Source: Albula goreensis
Taxonomy: Eukaryota > Chordata > Actinopteri > Albuliformes > Albulidae
NCBI GenBank assembly: GCA_022829145.1
Contig: CM040746.1
Location: forward strand, 16,718,290-16,782,289
Length of the DNA stretch: 64,000 nt
Reading direction: 5' to 3'
The position numbers and the translations under genes are program-made. Positions 24,925 to 54,640 of the stretch are shown here, piece by piece (positions within the stretch are counted from its first letter, which is position 1; every line of letters starts with the position of its first letter). The notes under the pieces were generated by a model that saw nothing but the letters and a program-made list of their open reading frames with translations, was not told where the DNA came from and searched no databases.

Positions 24925-25577
24925 TTAGTATTCCATCTCCGGAGGCAAGTCAACAGTGAGCTCACTGATGGTCTGTAGGAAGGAGTCGAACTCAGCAGAG
25001 TAATCGTCTGGAAGACAAGAATTAACGGTACATTTTGGCATTTTTGCTTGTACATTACTTTCCATCTAAGGGCTAATTATTCAGTTTACTAAACAGCTTA
25101 ACTGATAATTTTGTTACATTGTTTGAAACATTGTTGCAACACTGAGGAATGAATGTAGAACTGAGCAGTAATTAATTTAAGATTGCAGGTCCTGTACAAA
25201 GCTCAGTTTCATTGCAAACAGTTCCAATAAGTCAGTTAACTGACGTTACGTAAGTAAATACATGCATCGTTGCTGCTGTTATTTTACGGCGAGGCAACAA
25301 GTGAAATTAGCCAACGTTCAGTTATGTGATAAACATTCGCTAACGTAAAGTTAGTCCAGTTAACCGACCTGTCATAACGACAGACGAACTATATAGACAA
25401 AGTAAATATTGCGTGGGCATTTCTCAATTACATTCTGGCTTACCAGTGTCTCGTAGCTGGCTGTAAACCAGTTCCACAGCCTCTTGTTCTTTAAGTTTAG
25501 CCTTCAGTTTGTCTGTTACTGCTATGTACTCAATAAAGGCGACTCAATTCAGCGGTTGTGCGACTCGTTTTAAACAT
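24925..25577 (-). CDS. Small two-exon gene, identity unknown, apparent one-base frameshift
   Basis: Two minus-strand segments join by a good GT-AG intron. Segment 25577-25444 ends at GACACTG before GTAAGC. Segment 25007-24925 starts after CTTCCAG and ends in a TAA stop. The junction reads SQLRDT-DDYSAEFDSF and the C-terminus is VDLPPEMEY. Upstream in the same frame is FIEYIAVTDKLKAKLKEQEA, a charged helix. That frame has a stop (TGA) just before FIEY and no ATG. The ATG at 25577 opens MFKTSRTTAELS in the other frame. One base fewer near 25540-25545 would join them into about 71 residues. A polyA signal and a CCAAT motif on the same strand (about 25592) support a real gene. I do not recognise the family. 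The frameshift could be a sequence error, a true lesion, or a sign of an unseen upstream exon. The intron (25008-25443) has no other feature. Confidence 0.6.
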
Positions 25578-25599
25578 CAACCCGTCTCCTCATTGGCTG

Positions 25600-27194
25600 T
25601 GGTCTTACGACTTAGTTCCTTTTGTTGGTACACAAAAGAATAGTAAACACTGCCGCCCTGTGGTACGGATGAGAAACTTAACAAAACCTTAGTTGTTCAC
25701 AGTTAGTGATGGCGTGCAAATAACTCTTTACGCCTTCACTGAAATTGGTCTTGTGTTGCGGTCCTCTGTCTGGTATGCAGGGGCCTGTCTGATTAAAGTT
25801 CCTAAATAACTGTGTCTTAATGACTATTTCTTATCTCCATCTACATTTCCTCACATCAAGTGCTCATTTAGTACCTACATTTCTAATTAAAAACAATAAA
25901 CTGTTTTTCGTTCTTCAGGAATTACAATGAAGTTTGAAATTAAAACCAGCATACATGTGAATACTCCAGGACCTAGGCTGAGAATCACAAGTGTAATCCT
26001 AATACATGGTCTAATTTTTATGATGGTCTTAACACCGGCATTGCAGGCCTGTAGTGACATCTTAAAACACCAGTGTCACATTACTGGCTCACACTCAGTA
26101 GCCAGAACTATCACTGCTCTTCTTACTCTCCAAGACCCACTCCATACATTTCTAACTACGTCCAGTAGTTTGCTTCTTATCCACAGGTCATTTCCTCAGA
26201 ACAGTCTATCCATGGGGCCATCAGAAGGTTTATCCTGCTAGAGATAAACCAATTGATCTTTTACTGAATCCATACCAGGTCAATGCTAACTGTGTCTGGT
26301 AGAGCAGAACATATTTTCTTGAGGCACCTCGCAGGGAAGAAAGACTTCAGCCAGCAGATTGTCTTTCTGCAGTCTGATGGCACCAGCTGCATAGTGAAGC
26401 ACACTCCTCTGAAATCAAGCATGCAATTCAGCTGGAGACTGCAAAGAGTGGATGGCAGCACATGTGCACTGCTTTCTATTGAAGAACATTGTAGAGATGG
26501 ACCCACCCTATGAATATTGGGTTTGACTGGAAATAAAAATAAAAAAAGGGGTTGTTGGGTTGCTCATCTTGTTCAGGCACTCTTCCAGTGTACACATGGG
26601 TCCCTCAGTCTGGCACTGAATCACTGTGCCAGTGCCAACTGTCGCTGTAACACCACTGGGTGAATTTTAATGGGCACAACACTGTCAAGGGAGCAAGGGA
26701 TGTCCATGACTCATTACTAACCAATTGCCTTCACAAGTCCACTGGATGCCCACAGCCTACACTAACCAGTCATGCAACAGGTGTCTGTGCAAGATTAAGT
26801 TGTGGATTGTAGTGTGAAAAGAAGCAGCAACTGATATCACATTTCAGAAGGGAATACTTGTCTTGTACTCTCTCCCAAATTGACACTGGAGTTTGTAGCA
26901 GTAAGGGTGGCTGGTGAATACATAATTATGTACGTACATGAAGCTATTAACGCGGACGGCACCAGTTCATCTGATATCTGTCCTCATCAGACATATTGTG
27001 GCCATGTGCCAAGTGTTTTTAGTTCACTTTGAAAATGCATGCAGATCGCATTAAGGACGTTTTGTATGTGATAAAAACATTTTTGGAACCAGGAGAAAAA
27101 TGACAAAAACAGGAACAAAAAAAAACTTCATATGCACTAACAACACACGTTTTAAGATAATAAAATATATAGCCATATTTGAGTTAGATTTTTT
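25600..27194. other. Spacer between the small gene and the CYFIP2 3'UTR
   Basis: No convincing exon. A 76-codon open frame at 26283-26513 has no recognisable domain. About 26560-26935 resembles a decayed dispersed repeat, with a GTGTGAAAAGAAGCAGC motif often seen in teleost interspersed repeats. Confidence 0.4.
26560..26935. repeat. Possible degenerate interspersed repeat
   Basis: The segment around 26815-26860 (GTGTGAAAAGAAGCAGC followed by CACATTTCAGAAGG) resembles a motif of a common fish repeat. A similar AAAGAAGCAGTTGCTGATGT occurs near 23722. The boundaries are guesses. Confidence 0.3.
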
Positions 27195-30046
27195 TTTATT
27201 TCATGGAAATACAACATTATTTCAGTTCCTCCAATGGACCATATGTTGTGTGGTTAATTTTCTTTTATATTCCAGAACATGATCACTCGTACAACAATAT
27301 GAACAAAACCTCATGTCACAAATAGAGCCATGACAACAATAAATTACACCTGCCATGCTAAGATTTTAAAATGATGCTTCATCGTCTTTGCTTTTTTTTT
27401 TCCAATTCACATGTTCACCCCTTCAAGGAAAAATATGCAATTGTATTAATAAATATCAGTTAAAGGAAAAGTGGAAACTACTTTAAAAAACAAAACAAAA
27501 CAGAAAAGCAATCAAAATGTATTGAAACAAAACAATTAACCAAGAAAAAGCTAAATTAGGACTGGATAAATATCCAAAAGAAAAACTTCACATCAGAAGC
27601 TGCCATGCATTTTTGTTTAAGACTTTTTGACTCCTCAAAATGTTACTTGTTTCAGTTGAATAGAAAATGGAAAATAGATTTATATATTATGTATAATTTG
27701 GTAACACTGAAAGTAAAGAGCCAATAACTGTAAATACTGACTTGTTTCCAAACGTTTCCCTGTTGGGAGTAAGGGGCAAAAAGGTGACACAAAACATTTA
27801 CTGAAATTCCCATAGTCCTCCAGTAGTAATAAGGGAATCTGATTTGTCTCCAGTTGTCAATGACTACTGTTCAACCCATCCCCTTTTGTATGCTTTTATT
27901 CATCAGGATTACACTAGTGCTGTGGTTCTAGTCCTTTTTTCCTTTTTGCTCAAAAGAGGTATTTCAACCAACTTAGTCTGGATAAAAATCCACACATCTT
28001 TCTCTGATGGGGCTTCTCCAGGTTTGAAAGGTATAACCATGCCACTTTTTTTGCATATCTAAAGAATATAAATCTGTTTTACAGACAAAACAGCATTAAG
28101 AATCCGACTTGCAAAAATAGATGACATTTCTAGTCAGAAGTAGAACCAACATATGAAGATACAGATTAAATTATCAATATTAATAAAAAAAAACAGTTAC
28201 AACACTCAATACTTCACTTTGTCAAACATCAGTGGAATTTACAACAGCAGTTAAGGGGTGCATCCTTCAATTCTTAAACCAGAAAACCAGTAAAAAATTA
28301 CAATAAATAAAAGCAACAAACCAAAACTGGCCATCTGGCAGTCTTTCATATATATCATCTGTGGTTATGTATATATGGGTTTGATGGGACTGGTATTTAC
28401 ACGGTTCATCCCCCCACACTGTAGAGGCTGTTGTGTGGGGTCAAGGGTCACATGCGTCAACATTAACTTACTACCATATGAGATCCGTCTCTGTACAGTA
28501 CAGCAATCAAAAGATCACATAACATTATGTGACGCATAATGGCAGGAGCCTATTATTTTCAACAGTTGTTGATCTTTTAAATTCTGTAGTTGCTATTTCA
28601 TTATTACAAAATATTGTCAGTGGTCAGAGAAAGGGCTTCTGTCTTACAGTGTTTACTCAGTTCCTCGTTTACATTGAGGGGTTACAGTAGAAGTATTCAG
28701 ATCTCTTCATACAAATTTTTCACCCCAACAAAAGATTGAAATAGAGGAGGCATAAATCTGGCCTCTTATCTGATTAAAGTTCTCAGTTGTTGTCTTTCTT
28801 GCTCTGCTTAAAAACATACCAGCTGACTGAATGATTTGAACACAGTGGCGCATGACTCCCCTGTAACCTAACTGCACCTCATGTGGTTGAATCTGATTTT
28901 GTCCCATGGTGAGGGACTGGCACAAGGTTTGAATATTTACTCAAGGCGATGTTTGCTCCATTAAAGCTTCTTAGACACTTAATGTCAAGGGTAAAGGGAG
29001 GGGTCTTTGTGTTTGGCAAGATGCATTTTAAACAGTGTGAGAATCAGGATTGCACAGGTGAGTGGATTCTAAACCCATGTATACTGCACTACTTACTGCA
29101 GTACAATTACTGCACTAATTCTATCTTTTATCCATGAAGTCAATGATGTCGGTTTTTCTTATATGTCTAGAATAAAATGGAGCACTTGGGGAGATCAAGT
29201 GATAACAAGGGGCATGCAGTTAAATAATTTTGTCAAACTGGTGACATTAAAATTAAATATATACAAAAAGCTGTATTGCAAGGAACCCTAGTCAACATGG
29301 TGATATGAAATGTGAGGTAAAAGAACATAACAGTAGAAAAAATAAGCAACCAAAGCAACAATGTGTATTGTTTTTTCAGTGCGCCCAATTCAATCCAACA
29401 GCAAAACACTTTGTCCTCAACCTTGAACACAGGACGTCAGAATGCTAGCTGGTGCCAAAACAGTAAGAAAAGTATACACTACATAAGGAAAACACGCTTA
29501 CTAATGAATCCCATTATTCAGTGCAACTGTGCAGATAAACTGAACAAGGCTTTGTTTACATTCAGCCCTTTTCCTAATTAATTCATTTGATGTTAATTTT
29601 TACAGGATTCTGCTTGACAAACATCCAAAATTCAGTCTTTTGCATTGGGGAAATGTTTCAGAGAATTATTTCTATGACTTTTTTTCACAGTTTTGAACAA
29701 GTCAGGAATGGAAATAATCCTTTTCTCTTTTGAACAAGTTGAGACTGTGTGACGACCCCCTCACAGGTGAGGAAGCACTGTATGTCCGTTTTCATGTATT
29801 TACGGAGACTACCCCACTGATAGGATGGTACCTGTGATGGACCCCACCCTTATTCGGTTCACAGGTATCAGGACTGAGGGACATGCATCCACACAAGGGG
29901 TGTAAAGAAAAGTTTAAAACTACATTTACCCTGAAAACCATACAGCAAATGAGTTCTGTTCTAATGGAGATCAAGACTGGAGAGGTTGTGTTTGGGAACA
30001 GAAATATGCCTAGGGACATTGTGTGGAGGTAGGGGTAAGGGTTTTT
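27195..30046 (-). other. CYFIP2: Probable long 3'UTR of CYFIP2
   Basis: Downstream of the CYFIP2 stop the minus strand runs about 2.85 kb without another gene. It is AT-rich and has AATAAA signals at 27900-27895 and 27200-27195. CYFIP2 mRNAs in other vertebrates have long 3'UTRs. The true end is unproven. Confidence 0.5.
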
Positions 30047-47467
<17,421 letters not shown>

Positions 47468-47488
47468 TCACTCACACCACAGCCCAGT

Positions 47489-48653
47489 CTGCAACAGAGG
47501 TGGACAGACAGCTGCCAAATGACTTGGAAGAGCAACAGCATACCAATTCTCCCCAGTAGACAAATACACTTGCAACACTGCTTTTTGAATACAAAATGAA
47601 AATAAAATGCAAGAAGCGACTTACTTAAAATAAAAACCTGAAAGAAGATACACAACAGCCCTTTAAATAGCACTGCAGTGTCAGCCTTCTTCTGTACTGT
47701 TAAATTTAATCACAGCATTCTTGTCTGGAGTCTTACATTTGCTGTTAGCCACTGCTAAACCCTACTGTGCCACTTAATCGGTCTACCAAACCAGCGACAC
47801 ACGCATTTGCCCTTTTTTGTCTCTGTATCTCACAGACTTGTTCCACCACCTTTTGCTGGCTACAGACAGCACCCCCAATCAGGGTTTGAGGTATTTGGGT
47901 TGAGACCAGCGCTAAGTACGACAGCAGCAATAGGGTGGTGATTAGCACCTGCGTTAACTAGACTGCATATACCAACATGCATCCATGATTCACACCCGCA
48001 ATATCCACACATGCACGCACGCACGCACACACACACACACAAACCACTCTCGCTGGACTAATCGAAACAGCAATTAACAATCAATTACAGGCGAAGAGAC
48101 ATGGGCAAAGACGCACCTGTGAATGGATTTACCTCCACAGGAGGCGACCCAGTGCCATATGTCATTGTGCCGGCTGTCGAGCACACTTCCTCTTTTTTCA
48201 GAGGCCCTTCCTATCTCTGTATCTGCCCATTGTGTCTCTTGGGGAAAGACACTTTTGCTGTATATTTTGAAATCCTGCTCATTTCATTTTTAAACCAACT
48301 GTAAATGTGACAAATGGAACTCAGTCTCATGAATACTTCCCCCAAAAGGAACACTTTTATTTCTGAGGTTAGGCCAGTGAACTAAAGATGGAAGTGACAT
48401 TAGTACCAAATGGTTTTTTTGCTACCTAAAACCAAGTGACCACAGACAATCACATGCTCTCTCACACAGAAAGGGACTCACAAGCATACAAGGACACATA
48501 CGACTCACAAGGTCTTACGTGTGCACAAACATACACATTCTTAGACTTAAACATGCTTGCAGTCTCAGACATGCTTGCAAATTCATTTAATCAATAGATA
48601 CAAGCTCAGGTGTAAGGTCACCCTCAGCCATGTATGAATTTATTGCCTTACTG

Positions 48654-48710
<57 letters not shown>

Positions 48711-51700
48711 AACACACACACACAAAATGCTTAAGCCAATACACCAGCAAGACAGCCTCAATGGCACAGGCTGAATGTTCAAAAACAGTCAGCCATTAAA
48801 ACACAAATACAGTGACAAGTCACAATGTCAAGTAAAGAGAACCAGCACCAGAGTATTTAGCTTAACTGCCCAGATAACCCCTCCCCCTCCATCCCCAGGT
48901 CATAAGGGCAATTCTAGCAGTGCAGCCCAGCGAGGCCCCTATCTTATCATGTACCAAATATCATGTGGTGCTCTCCCTGCTCCCTATGTCCCGCCTGGGC
49001 CTGACGGAGTGGAGGTGACATGCCTGAAAATCGGCTTAATTTAAACAGCTTAAGAGCAGTGGATGAGGGCAGCAGAAGTGGCAGCCTCCAGACATACAGG
49101 ACCCAGAGCCCCTTAGACATCTCCCAAGCCCCCTGACTGACTGGGCTTCTGGGGGCCATGTGAGGCTTCTAGAATGTCATGTGAAAATAGGTCCCAGGCT
49201 GTGTTCGGAGAGAAAAATGTTCATTGTTCATTTATTCCTTACTGTTCTGTTAAGACAGCCACTATGTCAAAAGTGAAGCAGCAGTGTCTCCTTTAACTAC
49301 AGAAGAATGAAGACAGCATCCACGTAGCTTAGCTTAGAGACCTGGCAAGTCACTGAGTCACTGTAAATGACTGGACTGTGATGACGATGATGAAAGTTTC
49401 CACCAAAATTCTGCAACACCTTGTTTGCAAACCAACTGTCACAACCCAGGCAAGATTAGCTGCTGAATCATTTTGAAGGAGTTCACTGATCTGGTCTTTC
49501 AGCTGCTGTCCTGCTCTCTCTTACTCATATTCAAATATAGACTAGACAACTTATGTTGCTAAAAGTAGTAAACAGATAAATGATTAAATTATGACAAAAA
49601 ATATACAACACGAGCACACACACATACCATCTCTCTCTCTCAACAGAGACTGTGAATGACAGGCAAAGAGATTATTTATAGCTATGACTTCAAAGTCACC
49701 CACTTGAGTCTGTGAACCACAGACTTCGGTTCCAGTGTTGATACTTGTAGGCTGTGTTCACAGCTATGTGCTCTGCAGGTGCAAGCAGTTGTGCAGAAGA
49801 ATGTGATAAATTTGATCACTGAGCACTGAGAGAGAGCAGTGGGTGGAGTTTCCTGTCACAGAAGTCACACCCAGCGCTGATGTCACTCTTTGAAGACAGT
49901 TTTCACATTCTCAGTGTAAGAACTAAATGCATGCTTCGACTCTTTATGTAATGACATGGTGGAGAAGTTCACTGCGCTCTTGAACCCTCTTTCATGCACA
50001 ACCCTGTTCATGACTGTTCAAGAACAAAAAAAAAAATTCAAAAATAAATCAACATCAATTGATTTATAATTTCTAGTCCTCACATTTTATTTTAGAAAAA
50101 ATAATCAAATAATATCATTTTATAATGTGCCATGGAATAAAATAAAACGTATCTATTCAGGTCTGAGTCTAGTGAGAGCCCTGCATATTACATAATGGAT
50201 TTAAGAATATCTAGAAGTAATTTGAATTAAGTGGTAGGCTATCATGTGGTGTCAATAATTTCCTGAACTGAACCAATTGCTGCACTTTGCTGTGGAGAGC
50301 AGTCATTTTATGGGTCATACGGGTCTGTAACTGACAGAACACTGTAGCTCAACCCATTACAGAATTCGGGATGCTTCATTCTTGACCACAACTCTTCACA
50401 CATAACCATTCATAGAAGGGTAGGGATCATAGGTAATGCTTCAAGCTTGGGAAATTTCCAGAAGGATCTTCTCCAACACTCTGAGTACAATGCCCCAGCA
50501 ATCAAGCAGAGACAGAAAAAGCAGAGAGACCGAACAGCAGTCTTCTTCTGATCTCCATCTGTATTCAGTCTTCTAAACCAACAGAGACAGAGGCCTAGGG
50601 CAGAGCCTCCACAGCAGTCGCAAGTTTATCTGAGGGGAGACACGCATATTCGGGCTTGTGTAAACTTTCCCACACAAGCTACTGCAAACACGAAGCCCCA
50701 GGAGTTGCTCTCGAATGCATTCCTGTACATTATTTGTGCATGGTGAATCCACACTGTCGGTGTCAACAAAGTACTGTCCTGGGTTCCCCAACTGTGAAGC
50801 CATGAAAACCACCGAAAACTTATGATTCTGGCTCTCTTAAAACAAGGAACAATAGTCTTTGGTATAAGAGGACCTTTGCATGAAGTGGAAATGAGAAAAG
50901 GCTTATTTTAATTTTCCCATTTTTGCTCTTGATACTCTCATCTCTAATTTTAGTCAAATGGTTGGAAGGCATTGGCAAACAAATTTGTTGCCGTTGCCAA
51001 ACAGTTTTTGAGGAAAATGGGACTTGCATATAGAATTGCAAATTCAGTTTTTGAAAATATTTGACAAAATATAGTTAAACCTATGATTAGATGAATAAAT
51101 AGTACCAATACAGTAATCAGACTACTGGCTTTAGTTACTCCTTGGATTGGAACTGCCAAATAGGAATGGCATTGAAATCACAGAACAACACTGGCAAAAG
51201 GAGCAAGACCTCTCAACATTAACACAATCTGGTAACATAAATGTGCTTGTGCAGGAGAGTGGCTGCTATTATAGTTCCTCCTGACAGAGGAACTGCTACA
51301 AACTGCTATAGCTTCCTTCAGAGAATGGCCAATGTTTTCCTTTGTCCTAGTGTTGCTTTGGGAACTTCAAGCATTACACTGCATGAACTTGCTGAATGTG
51401 TCACATTTATTTAACATATGGGCTAAGCCTTCACTCTTCTTGACCTCTGAAGCTCAGATGAAGCTTAAAAGAACCTGACACTTAGTGTGCAAGTCTGAAA
51501 TAGGTGACACATTTGGCAGGTTATACAGTGTGTAGGAGCTTTTTCCTTTCACAGCATGACATTTCCATGTGTATACATACACGACATGATATAGAATATT
51601 TGGACCTTTTCCACTTCACACATTGAAAAGCGTATAAACTGCTTATAACAACAGCAATACATATTCATTGTTAATCTTCCAATAATACAGTATTCTAAGA

Positions 51701-54521
51701 ACTTGACAGCATGAATGAAAAGATCAGGCTATGTTCTTACTACTCAAAAGGTCAATACAGTTACTACAATTGCTTCTCCTTAGGCAGGTCCATTTAGCAT
51801 CAGTGTGGAATCTCTTCCTTACATCTTTCAGTCTGGAAAAGGATTTTAATCTAGCCTCTCCTTAATATTTCAATTATGTCATGGGCAAACGTCCCATAAC
51901 TATGCATAAAAAAGAACATTAAACATTATTATATCGTAGAATATTAGGAAAAATCTGATCAAAATATTTTTTTGTATTTATTTACTCTTTATTGAATCAA
52001 AACTGTCAACTCAGCAGAATCGTGATATTGTAGTGATCTGGGGAACTGCATGAATAGGGGATGCAAAGGGTACATGTCATCCAATCATTGGTCCAGTGTC
52101 TCATCCAAACACAAGCTAATTAACTATCATGCATTTCACTTGAAATGACATCACAAGTGGCAGGCACTGTCACTAAAGGTATATTCCCTGAGGGGCATAT
52201 TTATTGCAGAGTAACTGAACTGTCCCTCTGGTGTTGACCATTCAACCATGAGTCACAAAGGGGACAGATGAGCAAGAAATGGAGCATGGGACAAAGAAAT
52301 GATGGAAAAGAAAGAACCCTAAAATGTAAATCAATATATCAGGTTCAACTGAGCTGTTGCTGGAAATCCAGTGCCAGGATTACGTAATATGGAACTGTGT
52401 CGGAGATGGCGGTTTGAATCTTTGTGTAATAGTCCTATCACTCTGTAATGTTTCTCTGTACTGTGCAAGAACTGTGACCCACAAAAAAACCTCCATCAAT
52501 AGAAAATGACAGAATGAGCAGTAATATCTTTAACACTTAAAATATTTTTCCAGAGCTACCCTAGCAGTGAACAGAAGAAGCAACTTATTGTAGGGAATAT
52601 GGTCTGACAGGAAAATGAATTGTGGTCACCCCATGTAGAGATGAGAGTGGTGGAAACCATTGAGACCTGGCTTCCCTATCCCAGTTTGGAAAGGGAAATG
52701 AAGCATCTACTCTGCTGAAAGTGTGTCACGTCTGTGTGACACCACTCAGCGGGAAGCCTGCAGGGCATGCTGATGATGTGCTGCCATCCTCACAGAAAGG
52801 AGATATCTCATTGGAGAGCTGGCAGACCAATCCCATTGAAACAAAATGTACCCAGAGAGGGACTTAGTGATAACACAATAATTGGTGTGCAAAATTACGG
52901 ACTGAGACAGAAACTGACTCCTTTGGTAACTTCAATCACAAGTAGCAGTATCTTATGTCTCACACTGCATATAATCTCTGACACATGAAAGAAAACTTAC
53001 ACATTATAAGACATCAAAACATTCATTGTGTTTTGGTCCTAAATGAGCAAGCAAAGTGGAGAGTGTATGCAATTATACTGAGAGAGGGTGCCACTTCCTC
53101 AGGCATCACAGTATGTCAGTGTTTTTATCAGCTACAAACAGAGGGATTTTTGGAGATATTACATAGTTGTATGTGACTTCATAATAGTCCAAGGAGAGGG
53201 TATATCTGGGCCCTATTTCAAATCTGAATGGCTACAGTGTAAAGTGTGCCGATGGAACCGGAATGTGGACACAGACAGGATGTTTGTTAAGAGAACATGG
53301 TCCATTCATACTCCAGCAGGCTTTGTGCAGTTTGTTTCAGCAGTGAGAATGCCCGATTGTTCATTATTAGTGATGGGTCAGGACTGGACAGCTGGAAATG
53401 TACCGGAGGGAATTATATACTTGTACTTATCCAGTTAGAAAGGACAGTGTCAAACGACTAAAAGGCTGCTTTCTTTCAGAACCTTGATCCCTAATGAAAT
53501 AAAAATAATACATTTGGTGGTCAGGTTAGACATGCTGTTCTTATTTACCTTATTTATGACATGTTTTTTTTTAAGAGTCAGAGAGAAGACAGCAGATAAA
53601 TTCTAGTGCATTCAGGCTGTCTATTTTTAAGTCAATTGACACAAACACTAACCAATATATCGCTCACTGAACACTCCAAAACATCGCTTATGTTGACTAC
53701 AAAGCACTGACCAATCAGGGGAAGGTCTTGGACGTATTCTGAAGAGCAGTGTAGAAAAAAGTGTGCACACCAATAAGATGTAAATGTGCGACATTTTGAC
53801 AGGATTCACACGGGCCTAAAACACTCCATTAACACTGGAACCGTGGCAGCAAGATGCCAGTCATTTAGGCTATACCGGTTAATAATGTATATTTTTGAAA
53901 AACCAACACATTTCGAATAGGAAATGTCACAAAATATAGATGTACGTAACCATCAATTTCTTACGACGCGACAGAGCAGTGAGTTTCGAAAAAATAATTA
54001 AATTCCCGATCTACACTGATCTAGATAGCTCGGCAGCATTTCATTCTGAGGCAAGCATCCTATCAAATGAACAAATCATGATATCTAAATTTGCCGCCAG
54101 CTATAACATTTATTATGTGTGTTTCTCAAGACCATAATAAAATAAACACACAATTTTGCAAATAAATACAAGAGAAACGATATTTCATTTTACACCAGAC
54201 ACACGAGTTATCCACCATTCACCCCACCCAATTCAGGTTATACGGATGCTAACTAGCCAGCCATCGATGACTGGGCTCGCTATTTAAACACGTAAATCAC
54301 AAAAATATGCTGAGCCTCCGGCAAATTATTAGATGTATTTAATTTCGTGAGTTTGTAGATGCATCATTACACATTTCCTTATTTTCCGCGTTATCTGTAC
54401 ATTTTGAGGTGCATCATGCTCTGAATTACACCATTGGCAGGTCCATGGCATCACCACCGCACATCTCTTACCCAACGAGTACACAAATGGTGGTCACAGA
54501 CATTCAAACAATTTTACCTAC
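47489..54521. other. CYFIP2: Probable CYFIP2 intron 1 (about 7 kb)
   Basis: A splice acceptor (CTGTTGCAG on the minus strand) sits 33 bases before the CYFIP2 ATG, so the 5'UTR continues in an upstream exon. No coding gene recognised in this stretch. Open frames at 50573-50812 and 53088-53438 show no known domain. A (CA)n tract lies at 48655. Confidence 0.5.
48655..48724. repeat. (CA)n microsatellite
   Basis: About 70 bp of CA repeats with two CAAA interruptions near the right end. Confidence 0.95.
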
Positions 54522-54640
54522 CTGCAACTTGCATGTCCGTTTGGGGTGCTACCGACGGACAGGGTCGCACCGCACGGTTAAAAACTAGTGTTTTAAATGG
54601 TTTCTGGCTCTCGCCTCAGAAGTGATGCTCTCCTCGCGTA
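54522..54640 (-). other. CYFIP2: Candidate noncoding first exon and promoter of CYFIP2
   Basis: The minus strand has a strong donor, GTTGCAG before GTAGGTAAA, at the low end. The sequence before it (about 54522-54640) is the most CpG-rich nearby, with no long open frame. Position, strand and donor suit the 5'UTR exon needed by the acceptor near 47488. The upstream limit is unknown. Confidence 0.4.

Noticed and set aside
26283-26513. 76-codon plus-strand frame that looks protein-like
   Set aside because: No recognised motif. The antisense frame is equally open, which suggests compositional chance or an old repeat.
50573-50812. 79-codon minus-strand frame
   Set aside because: No recognisable domain, no splice partner, no polyA signal linked to it. 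Chance frame in intron 1.
53088-53438. 116-codon plus-strand frame
   Set aside because: No family resemblance and no exon context; length is compatible with chance in this AT-rich intron.
47489-54521. Search for FNDC9, which in human lies inside CYFIP2 on the opposite strand
   Set aside because: No plus-strand frame in this intron, or in the others read, resembles a fibronectin type III domain with a membrane segment. Absence is not proven by eye.
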